Assembly: GCA_050633265.1 (NCBI GenBank)
Contig: JBOEGE010000006.1
Span: 62,001-126,000 of the forward strand
From: JBLHZY01 sp050633265
Lineage (GTDB): Bacteria > Pseudomonadota > Alphaproteobacteria > Rhodobacterales > Rhodobacteraceae
Reading direction: 5' to 3'
DNA length: 64,000 nucleotides
Made by a program: the position numbers and the translations under genes. This document shows, piece by piece, positions 8,710-16,646 of this stretch (its first letter is position 1; each line of letters starts with the position of its first letter). The notes under the pieces are model-generated. The model was not told where the DNA came from. It searched no databases and saw nothing but the letters and a program-made list of their open reading frames with translations.

Positions 8710-9102
8710 ATGCGCATTTTCCTTGCCCTTTGTTTTAGCTTGATGGCCGCGTTGTCTGCAAAAGCAGATGCCATAACGGATGTCATTTCCGCGCAATTAG
8801 AGGCCTTTTGCGCCCAAGATACTGCGCGCGCCTTTTCCTATGCGAGCCCGATGATCCAAGGCATGTTTGGCGGGCCAGATCAATTTGGCGCGATGGTGCG
8901 CGAGGGCTATCCCGCGATCTGGACCCCCGGAACATCCAAGTTCACCGCTCGTGAAGAAAACGGCAGCACCATTCTTCAACGCGTTTTGATCCTCGATAAA
9001 GAGGGCATTCCCCATGTCATGGAATACGAAATGATCGAGCAACCAGAAGGCTGGAAAATCAACGGTGTGCGCGAAGTGCCCGCCCCGGATCTCTCGGCTT
9101 AA
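8710..9102 (+). CDS. DUF4864 exported protein
   Basis: 130 residues from an ATG at 8710, preceded by CAGGAG. The N terminus (MRIFLALCFSLMAALSAKAD) is a cleavable signal peptide, so the protein is periplasmic. The mature part is a small cystatin/NTF2-like alpha+beta fold (ISAQLEAFCAQDTARAFSYA, then GGPDQFGAMVREGYPAIW and the ending EGWKINGVREVP) typical of DUF4864. The in-frame upstream extension was rejected because it buries the signal peptide. The family has no assigned function. Confidence 0.85.
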   Translation: MRIFLALCFSLMAALSAKADAITDVISAQLEAFCAQDTARAFSYASPMIQGMFGGPDQFGAMVREGYPAIWTPGTSKFTAREENGSTILQRVLILDKEGIPHVMEYEMIEQPEGWKINGVREVPAPDLSA

Positions 9103-9297
9103 TCCCCCCAAACGCCTGCCCTAAAGCCCGCGCAACGCACGCTTGGTTAACAAGGCGTTTAGCGCCCAGTGATACCCCTTTCCCCATCGGGCATGCGCCC
9201 AACATCTCACCATGAGACGACATTTGAGCGAGCGATGTGCTGGTTTATCCAGTCGCGCCCGGGCGCATGCATATTGAGGTTGTGGAAAGGGGTTCTG

Positions 9298-11589
9298 ATG
9301 AACAAGGCCATTACTGACGGGTTGGTGCTTATGCCGCCCGCATTTGCGAGCGGTCTCGGCGTATGGTCGAGCGAAAACGGAACGCCGGGGTCGGCGACCT
9401 ATGACGGCGCGGCCAATGCAGCGCTCGTTCCAGCGGATCAAGATTTCGGCGGCGCGCTGGAATTGCTGAAACAAAGCACAACGACCAAGCTGCGCTATAT
9501 GGGCGAAACGCCTGTCTTGCCCGGCTGCTATCTGCGTGTCACGGCGCGGGTCAAAGCTGTGAGCGGCAATCTTCCTTCTGTGCGCATTGCAGGCTGGGCG
9601 GGCAATTCAAGCTTCAATCACGTCTCTGGCGTGATCGAAACCGGGCCAGAGGTAACCCTAACAACCTATGGCGAAGTTGTTGAAGTTTCAGCGATTATCG
9701 CAACGGGTTCGCGCAGCGGCGTTGATATGGCATGGGGCACGGATGCGGTTTACGGCCATGTCGGGCTTGATCTAACAGGCGCCAATGGCGGGGTCGTGCG
9801 GATTGATGATCTGATCGTTGAAGATATCACCTCGGCCTTCATCCGCGAGATGATTGATATTGTTGATGTGCGTGATTTCGGCGCTGTTGGCGATGGGGTT
9901 ACGGATGATCACGCAGCGATCGCAGCGGCGGCCAATGCGGCCAACGGCAAAACGATCCTGATCCCCGAGGGCACTTATTACGCCTCAAATCACCTGACGT
10001 TCGTTGATCATGTGCGCTTTGAAGGCACGATGAGCATGCCCGACGATAAGCGGCTTTCCCTGCGCCGCGATTTCCATATGGATGCCTATATCGATGCGTT
10101 CGGCAATGAAGAGCTGGCCTTCAAAAAGGCGATGCAGGCGCATTTCTACTTCACCGATCACGATATGCTCGATATGCGCGGACGGCGGATTGAATTGACC
10201 GGTCCGGTTGATCTTCATGAGGTTTCCGGCGGGCTCAATAAGATCGAAGTGCGCCGCGTTCTTTACAACGGCTCGCTTAGCGCTGAGGCCAATTCCAACT
10301 GGGATGTTGAAAGCGTTACCTCGTCAGGCACCTACAACATAGCCAACCCGCGCGCGATGACCTCTGTCAGCAATATCGCCAATATCAAGGTTGGCTCAAT
10401 CGTGACAGGAACAGGCGTTGGCCGCGAAGTCTATGTGCGCGATGTCAACGTCGGCGCAGGCAGTTTGACGCTGAGCCAGCCGCTTTATGGTCCGGCTTCG
10501 ACCCAGACCTACACATTCACGCGCCACAAATACATGCTGGATTTCTCGGGCTTTGATAAAATCTCGAAATTCAGCTTTGCAGGCGTTGAATTTCAGCTTC
10601 AAGGCTATGCCTCTGGCGTTCTTTTGCCGCCGGATGGCGAAGCGATTCACTTTCGCGATTGCCCGTTTAAGCGCGTAAAATATCACGGCATCTCCAGCCA
10701 TGGCGGCGCGTGCCAAGATCTGCAAATCGATCGCTGTACCTTCTATTCGGATGAAAGCCCGCTGGCCTCAACAGCCCGCACATCCGTTGGCTTCAACGTA
10801 AACGCCAATGATAGCAAAATCCGCAACAACCGCTTTCAACACCTTGGCCACACCGCCATCCTGAATGGCAATGGTCACTTGATCGTTGGCAATCACTGGT
10901 TCCAAGGAGATGGGGTAACAGACGGGCCACGCGTTGGCGGGCTGATCTTTACCTATCCGAATGTGAAATCGGTTGTGACCGGCAACTACATTGATAACAA
11001 CTTTATCGAATGGACCAATGAGCACGATCCGACCCCCGATTTCGCCTCGGAGTATTCCTTTGGCGGGCTCACCATCACGGGCAATATCTTTACCTGCAAT
11101 GATGTGGCATCGTGGTTTAGCTGGCTTGTGATCAAGCCTTATGGGCCGGGCCATTTCATCCAAGGGCTCTCGGTTCAGGGCAATACGTTCAAGTCGCTCA
11201 ACGGCTTTATTGATCGCATTGAACAGGTCGACGATTCCATCGCGCCGCTGGATTTTGGCCGCACACGCAACGTGGTCTTTGCAGGCAATACGTTCAACGG
11301 TGTCTCCGATACGGCGATCAACCCGGCTGTGCTTGAGTTTAGCCAAACATCGGGCGCCTCGAATTGGACGCTTGATGTGAGCAGCTATCTGCCCTTTGGC
11401 GGCTGGTCGCGCACGGTTGAAGCGGTTGTCGTTGAAGGCAAAGCGACAAACAATAGCGGTGATACGGTTTGGGCGATGCCCTATGTAACGCCCAACCACG
11501 GCGCGAACAACAATATGGTTCAGCTGTCTTGGCCCGAAGCGACCAAGGGCAAGGTGCAAGTAACGGTGCGGATGGATCACCCGGTTTAA
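9298..11589 (+). CDS. Large right-handed beta-helix protein (pectate-lyase-3 / GH28-related)
   Basis: 763 residues from the ATG at 9298, which has AAAGGGG 7 bases upstream. Residues 1-170 look like a beta-sandwich or carbohydrate-binding region. At about 195 the pectate-lyase-3 signature appears (VRDFGAVGDGVTDDHAAI, then LIPEGTY), followed by parallel beta-helix repeats rich in short polar strands with GN turns (ITGNIFTCND, SVQGNTFKSL, VFAGNTFNGV). Such proteins are polysaccharide lyases, hydrolases or phage-tail-like adhesins. No signal peptide is visible, so secretion would need a non-Sec route, or the protein is intracellular. Substrate unknown. It is monocistronic, with its own terminator. 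Confidence 0.75.
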   Translation: MNKAITDGLVLMPPAFASGLGVWSSENGTPGSATYDGAANAALVPADQDFGGALELLKQSTTTKLRYMGETPVLPGCYLRVTARVKAVSGNLPSVRIAGWAGNSSFNHVSGVIETGPEVTLTTYGEVVEVSAIIATGSRSGVDMAWGTDAVYGHVGLDLTGANGGVVRIDDLIVEDITSAFIREMIDIVDVRDFGAVGDGVTDDHAAIAAAANAANGKTILIPEGTYYASNHLTFVDHVRFEGTMSMPDDKRLSLRRDFHMDAYIDAFGNEELAFKKAMQAHFYFTDHDMLDMRGRRIELTGPVDLHEVSGGLNKIEVRRVLYNGSLSAEANSNWDVESVTSSGTYNIANPRAMTSVSNIANIKVGSIVTGTGVGREVYVRDVNVGAGSLTLSQPLYGPASTQTYTFTRHKYMLDFSGFDKISKFSFAGVEFQLQGYASGVLLPPDGEAIHFRDCPFKRVKYHGISSHGGACQDLQIDRCTFYSDESPLASTARTSVGFNVNANDSKIRNNRFQHLGHTAILNGNGHLIVGNHWFQGDGVTDGPRVGGLIFTYPNVKSVVTGNYIDNNFIEWTNEHDPTPDFASEYSFGGLTITGNIFTCNDVASWFSWLVIKPYGPGHFIQGLSVQGNTFKSLNGFIDRIEQVDDSIAPLDFGRTRNVVFAGNTFNGVSDTAINPAVLEFSQTSGASNWTLDVSSYLPFGGWSRTVEAVVVEGKATNNSGDTVWAMPYVTPNHGANNNMVQLSWPEATKGKVQVTVRMDHPV

Positions 11590-11611
11590 CGCGCTGATAT
11601 TGAAGTGAAAT

Positions 11612-11643
11612 ACGCCGCGGCAAGCAATTGTCGCGGCGTTTTG
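11612..11643 (+). terminator. Rho-independent terminator after the beta-helix gene
   Basis: A 12-base stem (11612-11623 with 11628-11639, one G-T pair), a GCAA loop, then TTTTG. It lies 23 bases beyond the stop codon. Confidence 0.85.
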
Positions 11644-11750
11644 CATATGCGCCTTTGGTTCGCCATTGCACAGGCAGCGCGCCTCAATGCTCCTATCAAA
11701 TCCGCGCGCATCGCCATAGATTGGGATCAGAGCAATTGGCGAGGCATGGC

Positions 11751-12323
11751 ATGAAAGACGAAACACTGGCACTGGCAAAGCGCGAAGGCCTGCCCGAAGC
11801 ATTGCGCGTGTTACTGGCCGAATATCCAAAACTCGCCTGGCAAGCCCATCCCAATTTCTCGGGCCTCGTGGAGTTCTGGCTTGAGCGGCATATGATGTTT
11901 CGCCGCCTCTTTGAGCATCTCCAAAGCGATGCAAACGCGCGTATTGAGCGCGAAATTGACCCCGAACAATATGGCGCACGGCTCTCGCGTTATGGCTCGA
12001 TGTTGGTCAGCCAGCTGCACGGCCATCACCAGATCGAGGATCATCACTACTTCCCAAAACTCAAAACACTCGACACACGCCTTGAGCGCGGTTTTGAAAT
12101 TTTGGACAAAGATCACCATGCGCTCGACGGGATCATCAATCGATTTACCGAAGCGGCCAACGGCGTTTTGAAAACATCCGATGAAGCGGCCGCCCGCGAA
12201 GAAACAGTGGCGCTTCAGAGCGAGCTTAAGAGTTTTCACCACATGTTGGATCGCCACCTGAACGACGAAGAAGAAATCATCGTTCCGGTCATTCTCAAAA
12301 ACGGGCCTGCGGGTCTTCGTTAG
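11751..12323 (+). CDS. Hemerythrin HHE-domain protein
   Basis: 190 residues starting at an ATG with GAGG 7 bases upstream. It is a single four-helix hemerythrin-like domain with the expected spaced His and Glu residues: HPNFSGLVEFWLERH, HGHHQIEDHHYF, LDKDHHALDG and HHMLDRHLNDEEEII. These residues would bind a di-iron centre used in oxygen, NO or peroxide sensing or handling in the cytoplasm. The enclosing open frame is longer, but the upstream part lacks a start with a binding site. Its last 4 bases overlap the convergent response-regulator gene. Confidence 0.85.
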   Translation: MKDETLALAKREGLPEALRVLLAEYPKLAWQAHPNFSGLVEFWLERHMMFRRLFEHLQSDANARIEREIDPEQYGARLSRYGSMLVSQLHGHHQIEDHHYFPKLKTLDTRLERGFEILDKDHHALDGIINRFTEAANGVLKTSDEAAAREETVALQSELKSFHHMLDRHLNDEEEIIVPVILKNGPAGLR

Positions 12324-13015
12324 GCCGCGATGCGCTCGGGCGCGATGCTTGGATTGAGCCGATAGCCAAGGCCCCAGACCGTTTCAACCATATCCGGGTT
12401 GCCGCCCGCTGCGCTGATCTGCGTGCGAATACGGCTTAGATATACATTGATGATCCGCGCCGAAGGTTCATCTTCCCAAGCATAGAGCTGGCTCATGATT
12501 TCATCTCGGCTGACCATGCGATCGCGGGCAAGCGCAAGCATTTCAACGATCTCATATTCCTTGCGGGTCAGATGCAATTGCACGTCATTTATTCGGGCAA
12601 TCTGTGCATTGGTATCAATCGACAAAGGGCCCAGAGGCAGTTGCGGCAACGCAAACCCACCAGAGCGGCGCACAGCCGCGCGCAGGCGGGCGGCAAGCTC
12701 TTGGCTCGAAAACTCCCCAGCAATTACATCATCCGCGCCAAGATCAAACAAACGCTGATGCGCGCTCCACTCGGCGCTCTTCGTGAGCAAAAAGATCGGC
12801 AAATGCGGATGCAAAGCGCGCAGTTTTCGCAAGGCGCTTTCGCCGCTTTGATCAGGTAGATCAACATCAAAAACAATCGCAGATTGGGCGCCGTCTTTGG
12901 CAAAATCCAAAAGCTCGGCGCCATCATTCACCTGAGTTACAAAATATCCAGCGGCGCGCAGATCGGCTGCGGCGGTGGCGGAGGTCCACGTGGTGTCGGC
13001 AAGCAGAATACGCAT
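12320..13015 (-). CDS. Atypical OmpR/CtrA-like response regulator
   Basis: 231 residues with AAGGAAGG before the ATG. The N-terminal receiver keeps the phospho-acceptor position (Asp50 in FDVDLPD) and Thr78. It has lost half of the acidic pocket (ILLADTT instead of the usual ILLVEDD), and the conserved Lys is replaced (AGEF at 99-102 instead of TKPF). The C-terminal half is a normal winged-helix DNA-binding domain (LTRKEYEIVEMLALARDRMV, then INVYLSRIR and VWGLGYRL). Without the Lys and one acidic residue, classical phosphorylation is doubtful. It resembles CtrA/FtcR-type regulators, but the exact orthologue cannot be fixed. No histidine kinase is adjacent. Confidence 0.85.
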   Translation of the reverse strand: MRILLADTTWTSATAAADLRAAGYFVTQVNDGAELLDFAKDGAQSAIVFDVDLPDQSGESALRKLRALHPHLPIFLLTKSAEWSAHQRLFDLGADDVIAGEFSSQELAARLRAAVRRSGGFALPQLPLGPLSIDTNAQIARINDVQLHLTRKEYEIVEMLALARDRMVSRDEIMSQLYAWEDEPSARIINVYLSRIRTQISAAGGNPDMVETVWGLGYRLNPSIAPERIAA

Positions 13016-13385
13016 AATCTTTCCTTCCTTTGGGGCGCGAATGGCGCAGGGCTGATGGCGTTTTTGCGCGCGTTTTGCGCCGCGGGCCCATTCAGGGAGG
13101 AAGGTGATTTTCACCGCCGGTAAACAGATTTTACCCGAGTCGATCTTTATCAACTGTTAACAGATTTGCGCAGGATCAGTAAGGTTGTCAATAAGTTAAT
13201 GCATTGAAAACTAATGATTTTTACGGCATTCGTGATTGTGACTTGGTTAAGGCAATCGCGCGGAATTCTTGCGGATATTGCCGCAATTTTATTGGTAAAT
13301 TTGAAAGAGGAGGGCGCGCATCGCCTCATTGGGCTGCGCATCAAGAAGATATGCGCAGCCCCCTAACGCATGGTCAAGTGGCGCG
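13016..13385. other. AT-rich intergenic region between the response regulator and uvrB
   Basis: 370 bases without a convincing gene. It contains a perfect palindrome CTGTTAACAG at 13154-13163 about 140 bases upstream of the regulator, a plus-strand hairpin TTGCGG/CCGCAA followed by TTTTATT (13269-13293), and the uvrB 3' hairpin at 13331-13361. No recognisable small RNA. Confidence 0.5.
13331..13361 (-). terminator. Strong hairpin downstream of uvrB
   Basis: An 11-base perfect stem (GGGCTGCGCAT at 13331-13341 with ATGCGCAGCCC at 13351-13361) lies 25 bases past the uvrB stop. No T run follows it on the minus strand, so it may be an mRNA 3' stabiliser or a weak terminator. Confidence 0.5.
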
Positions 13386-15557
13386 TTAGAATTTCTTCTG
13401 CGCTTGCCCGCGATAGCTACGCGTTCCGCCCTTGCCGCCGGTTGAGCGGCCCCGTTTGGGCGCGGTTGCGGCCTCAACCGCCGATTGGCGCGCCATCGGA
13501 TCAGCCGACACCGCCAGATCAACCGCCTCAAGCCGCTTCACCTCATCGCGCAATCGCGCCGCCTCTTCAAACTCAAGGTTCTCGGCCGCCTTGCGCATAT
13601 CCGTGCGCAGCCCATCAAGATGCGCTGCCAAATTCGCGCCGAACATCGGCGTATCAATCTTTGCGGTCACGCGGTTCATATCCACATCGCCCTTATAGAG
13701 CCCGGCCAAAATATCCTCGACGTTTTTGCGCACGGTTTGCGGCGTGATGCCATGCAGCTCATTATAAGCGATTTGCTTTTCGCGGCGGCGATCTGTTTCA
13801 CCAATCGCGCGCTCCATCGAACCGGTGATGCGATCCGCATAAAGGATCACCCGCCCATCAGCATTGCGCGCAGCCCGCCCAATCGTTTGAACAAGCGAGG
13901 TCTCAGAGCGCAAAAAGCCCTCTTTATCCGCGTCCAAAATCGCCACCAATCCGCATTCGGGAATATCGAGCCCCTCGCGCAACAGGTTGATCCCGATGAG
14001 CACATCAAACGCCCCAAGCCGCAGATCGCGCAGGATTTCGATCCGCTCAATCGTATCAATATCCGAATGCATATAGCGCACCTTGATGCCCTGTTCATGC
14101 AGATACTCGGTAAGGTCTTCCGACATCCGCTTGGTCAGGGTGGTGACCAAAGTGCGATAGCCCTGGTCGGTTACTTTGCGGATCTCATCAAGCAAATCAT
14201 CGACCTGCGTTTCAACCGGGCGGATCTCAATCTGCGGATCAAGCAGGCCAGTGGGGCGGATGATCTGTTCGGCAAAAACGCCCCCCGATTGCTCCAGCTC
14301 CCAGCTTTGTGGCGTGGCCGAAACAAAGATGGATTGCGAGCGCATCGCATCCCATTCTTCAAATTTCAGCGGTCGATTGTCCATACAAGAGGGCAGGCGG
14401 AAACCATGCTCTGCCAGCGTCGATTTGCGCCGAAAATCGCCCTTATACATCCCGCCAATCTGCGGAACGGAAACATGGCTCTCATCGGCAAAAACGATCG
14501 CATTGTCGGGGATGAATTCAAACAATGTGGGGGGCGGCTCGCCGGGCGCGCGCCCCGTAAGATAGCGCGAATAATTCTCGATCCCGTTGCAAACGCCGGT
14601 GGCTTCCAGCATCTCAAGATCGAAGTTACAGCGCTGCTCAAGGCGCTGCGCCTCAAGCAACTTCCCTTCAGCGACAAACTGATCAAGCCGCTTGCGCAGC
14701 TCTTCCTTGATGCCGACAAGCGCTTGTTTCATCGTTGGTTTGGGCGTCACATAGTGCGAATTGGCATAGATGCGGATGTGATCAAATGTATCGGTTTTTT
14801 CGCCTGTGAGGGGATCAAATTCGGTGATGCTCTCAAGCTCTTCACCAAAGAAAGAGAGCCGCCAAGCGCGATCATCCAAGTGCGCGGGCCAAATCTCAAG
14901 GCTGTCGCCGCGCACGCGAAATGTGCCGCGCTGAAAGCCAGCATCGTTGCGCTTGTAGGCCTGCGCGATCAGATCAGCCATGACTGTTCGTTGATCATAT
15001 TGCGCGCCGGTTTTAAGATCTTGCGTCATCGCGCCGTAGGTCTCGACCGAGCCGATCCCATAGATGCAGGAGACCGAGGCGATGATGATCACATCGTCGC
15101 GCTCAAGCAAAGATCGCGTCGCCGAGTGGCGCATCCGGTCGATCTGCTCGTTGATCTGTGATTCTTTCTCGATGAAGGTATCTGAGCGCGCGACATAGGC
15201 CTCGGGCTGATAATAATCATAGAAAGAGACGAAATATTCGACCGCGTTATCCGGGAAAAAGCCCTTAAACTCGCCGTATAGCTGGGCGGCGAGGGTCTTG
15301 TTGGGGGCCAGAATGATCGCGGGGCGCTGCGTTTCTTCGATCAGCTTGGCCATGGTGAAGGTTTTGCCTGTGCCCGTCGCGCCAAGCAAAACTTGGTTCT
15401 GCTCGCCCGAAAGGATGCCGGATTTCAGCTCTTTAATCGCCGTCGGTTGATCGCCGGCGGGCTCAAATTCTGTATGCAAAACAAAGCGTTTGCCGCCCTC
15501 AAGCTTGGGGCGATTGCGGATATCTGGGGCAGGGGCGCTTAGGGCAGTCTCGTTCAT
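13386..15557 (-). CDS. uvrB: Excinuclease ABC subunit B
   Basis: 723 residues. It is the DNA damage-verifying helicase-like subunit of nucleotide excision repair. Visible features: Walker A GATGTGKT (about 59-66), the beta-hairpin region YDYYQPEAYV used for strand insertion, DEXD-type Walker B ADESHVSVP, helicase motif VI QTIGRAARN, and the C-terminal UVR domain (MRKAAENLEFEEAARLRDEV) that binds UvrA/UvrC. GGAGA precedes the ATG. I looked upstream for the alphaproteobacterial LexA box GTTC-N7-GTTC and saw only a half site near 15597, so SOS control is not supported by eye. Confidence 0.97.
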   Translation of the reverse strand: MNETALSAPAPDIRNRPKLEGGKRFVLHTEFEPAGDQPTAIKELKSGILSGEQNQVLLGATGTGKTFTMAKLIEETQRPAIILAPNKTLAAQLYGEFKGFFPDNAVEYFVSFYDYYQPEAYVARSDTFIEKESQINEQIDRMRHSATRSLLERDDVIIIASVSCIYGIGSVETYGAMTQDLKTGAQYDQRTVMADLIAQAYKRNDAGFQRGTFRVRGDSLEIWPAHLDDRAWRLSFFGEELESITEFDPLTGEKTDTFDHIRIYANSHYVTPKPTMKQALVGIKEELRKRLDQFVAEGKLLEAQRLEQRCNFDLEMLEATGVCNGIENYSRYLTGRAPGEPPPTLFEFIPDNAIVFADESHVSVPQIGGMYKGDFRRKSTLAEHGFRLPSCMDNRPLKFEEWDAMRSQSIFVSATPQSWELEQSGGVFAEQIIRPTGLLDPQIEIRPVETQVDDLLDEIRKVTDQGYRTLVTTLTKRMSEDLTEYLHEQGIKVRYMHSDIDTIERIEILRDLRLGAFDVLIGINLLREGLDIPECGLVAILDADKEGFLRSETSLVQTIGRAARNADGRVILYADRITGSMERAIGETDRRREKQIAYNELHGITPQTVRKNVEDILAGLYKGDVDMNRVTAKIDTPMFGANLAAHLDGLRTDMRKAAENLEFEEAARLRDEVKRLEAVDLAVSADPMARQSAVEAATAPKRGRSTGGKGGTRSYRGQAQKKF

Positions 15558-15754
15558 CAGGCTCTCCGGGTTTGCCCCTAGATTTGATCACTTTTTGTTC
15601 CACTTCAAGGTGAATAGATGGGCGTATCTGAGGAAGTTAACAAGAGGTTACATCTTTAGCGGGTATTTTAATTTCTATGATGCAACCTAAAGTGTATTTT
15701 TATCTTGCACGAATGGGAAACCATCCCTACCTTGATGAGGCAAGCAGCAGAAAC

Positions 15755-15819
15755 GACTGTCCGGTCGGTGGTGCACCCACCCCACCCACCCCTCGCTCCC
15801 TCACCACCGACTGGCAGTC
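15755..15819. other. Long hairpin/cruciform with a G-quadruplex motif in the loop (minus strand)
   Basis: Arms 15755-15773 and 15802-15819 pair over 18 base pairs, with one bulged T and one G-T pair; the inner ten (GTCGGTGGTG with CACCACCGAC) are perfect. The 28-base loop contains CACCCACCC twice. On the minus strand 15776-15792 reads GGGG T GGG T GGGG T GGG, a textbook quadruplex motif with single-base loops. It lies about 200 bases upstream of uvrB. It could act in DNA or, if transcribed, in RNA; a weak TTGCAC-17-TACCTT promoter lies just left of it on the plus strand. Confidence 0.6.
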
Positions 15820-15823
15820 ACTT

Positions 15824-15853
15824 CCTTGCATCCCCTTGCATCCCCTTGCATCC
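15824..15853. repeat. Three perfect tandem 10-bp repeats (CCTTGCATCC)
   Basis: The unit CCTTGCATCC occurs three times head to tail without mismatch, starting 5 bases after the strong hairpin. The number of units suggests slippage-prone sequence. No function can be assigned. Confidence 0.8.
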
Positions 15854-16002
15854 TTAATCCTTCGCCAAATGATGGCGGATCATCGGGCATTTGATCGCCC
15901 CAATCTGCGCAGCGCTGTTGATTTTCGCGCAAGCCCCCGATGCCCCCTTGCGCGCAGCGAGCGATTTGCCGATAAACGGCCCAATCAATCAGGAGTCCGC
16001 CA

Positions 16003-16314
16003 ATGGCCGCCCGTATCTTTCAGCCCGCCCGCAATGCCATGCAATCCGGCACAGCCAAGACCCATGATTGGGTGCTTGAATTTGCGCCCCAAGAAGCGCG
16101 CTCTGTTGATCCTTTGATGGGGTGGACGTCTTCAAACGATACCCAAGCCCAAGTGCGCCTCACCTTTGAGAGCAAAGAGGCCGCGTTGGACTATGCGCGC
16201 AGCCACGGGATCGTTGCCACTGTGCGCGATCCGCATGCACGCAAACCCAATATTCGCCCCGCTGGCTATGCTGAAAACTTCGCCACCGATCGGCGCGGCG
16301 TCTGGACGCATTGA
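16003..16314 (+). CDS. NDUFS4-like NADH dehydrogenase accessory subunit (ETC complex I subunit)
   Basis: 103 residues. The core HDWVLEFAPQEARSVDPLMG, GWTSSNDTQAQVRLTF, and ESKEAALDYARSHG then matches the ETC_C1_NDUFS4 family, an accessory subunit of respiratory complex I shared by alphaproteobacteria and mitochondria. CAGGAG is 9 bases before the ATG. The gene is monocistronic and not next to the nuo operon. A terminator follows at 16345. It binds on the matrix/cytoplasmic arm of complex I in known structures. Confidence 0.92.
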   Translation: MAARIFQPARNAMQSGTAKTHDWVLEFAPQEARSVDPLMGWTSSNDTQAQVRLTFESKEAALDYARSHGIVATVRDPHARKPNIRPAGYAENFATDRRGVWTH

Positions 16315-16344
16315 GCCGCAGCAACGCCGGTCAATTGACAGCAG

Positions 16345-16370
16345 AGGCCGCCATTTCGGGGGCCTTTTCT
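16345..16370 (+). terminator. Rho-independent terminator after the NDUFS4-like gene
   Basis: AGGCC (16345-16349) pairs with GGCCT (16361-16365), followed by TTTTCTTT. It lies 30 bases past the stop. Confidence 0.65.
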
Positions 16371-16439
16371 TTGCGCAGTCGCATCATGCGCGTTGTTCCC
16401 CTTGAACCCATCGCGCACATATCGCAAAACCAAGCCAGC

Positions 16440-16516
16440 GCTCCCTTAGCTCAGCTGGATAGAGCAGCCGACTTCTAATCGGCAGGCCGAGGGTTCGAAT
16501 CCTTCAGGGAGCGCCA
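16440..16516 (+). tRNA. tRNA-Arg (anticodon TCT)
   Basis: 77 bases forming a full cloverleaf: acceptor GCTCCCT/AGGGAGC, D arm GCTC/GAGC, anticodon stem GCCGA/TCGGC with loop CTTCTAA (anticodon TCT), T arm GAGGG/CCTTC with TTCGAAT, discriminator G and an encoded CCA. It reads AGA codons. An accessory region containing a pseudogene and a transposon starts right after it. I found no copy of its 3' end further right, so an integrase-type att site is not supported. Confidence 0.97.
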
Positions 16517-16646
16517 ATTTTCTTGTGAAGCGTCAGGTCCTTTGACCGTCATGCCACAAATTGACCCAAATATGATAAAGGTGGCAAAGTGGCTGTTCGT
16601 GTTGTCTGCAGCGAAGGTCGGCTTTCCAGAGGTTCGGATTTGCCTG

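Larger units (their letters stand above)
15558..16002. other. Long non-coding region between uvrB and the NDUFS4-like gene
   Basis: 445 bases. It holds divergent promoters, an unusually strong hairpin at 15755-15819, three tandem 10-base repeats at 15824-15853, and a CAGGAG binding site at the right end for the gene at 16003. Open frames across it are low-complexity and not protein-like. Confidence 0.6.

Noticed and set aside
9255..9266. GCGCCCGGGCGC palindrome upstream of the beta-helix gene as an operator
   Set aside because: GC palindromes of this kind are common in this sequence; nothing else supports a binding site.
10768..11979. 403-residue minus-strand open frame opposite the beta-helix gene
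   Set aside because: Crosses two plus-strand genes and a terminator; no motif and no start signal.
13485..15161. 558-residue plus-strand open frame opposite uvrB
   Set aside because: Mirror image of a clear uvrB coding frame; rich in His/Arg/Ile as expected for antisense of this codon usage.
15590..15620. SOS (LexA) box in front of uvrB
   Set aside because: Only one GTTC is found at the needed position; the second half at N7 is AGGT.
15824..15853. CRISPR array
   Set aside because: Only three 10-base units without spacers and no cas genes in the window; plain tandem repeat.
15677..16117. 146-residue plus-strand open frame over the hairpin and repeats
   Set aside because: Its sequence is made of the repeats and C-rich loop (PTPPTPRS, then IPLHPLAS), has no binding site and overlaps the start of the NDUFS4-like gene.
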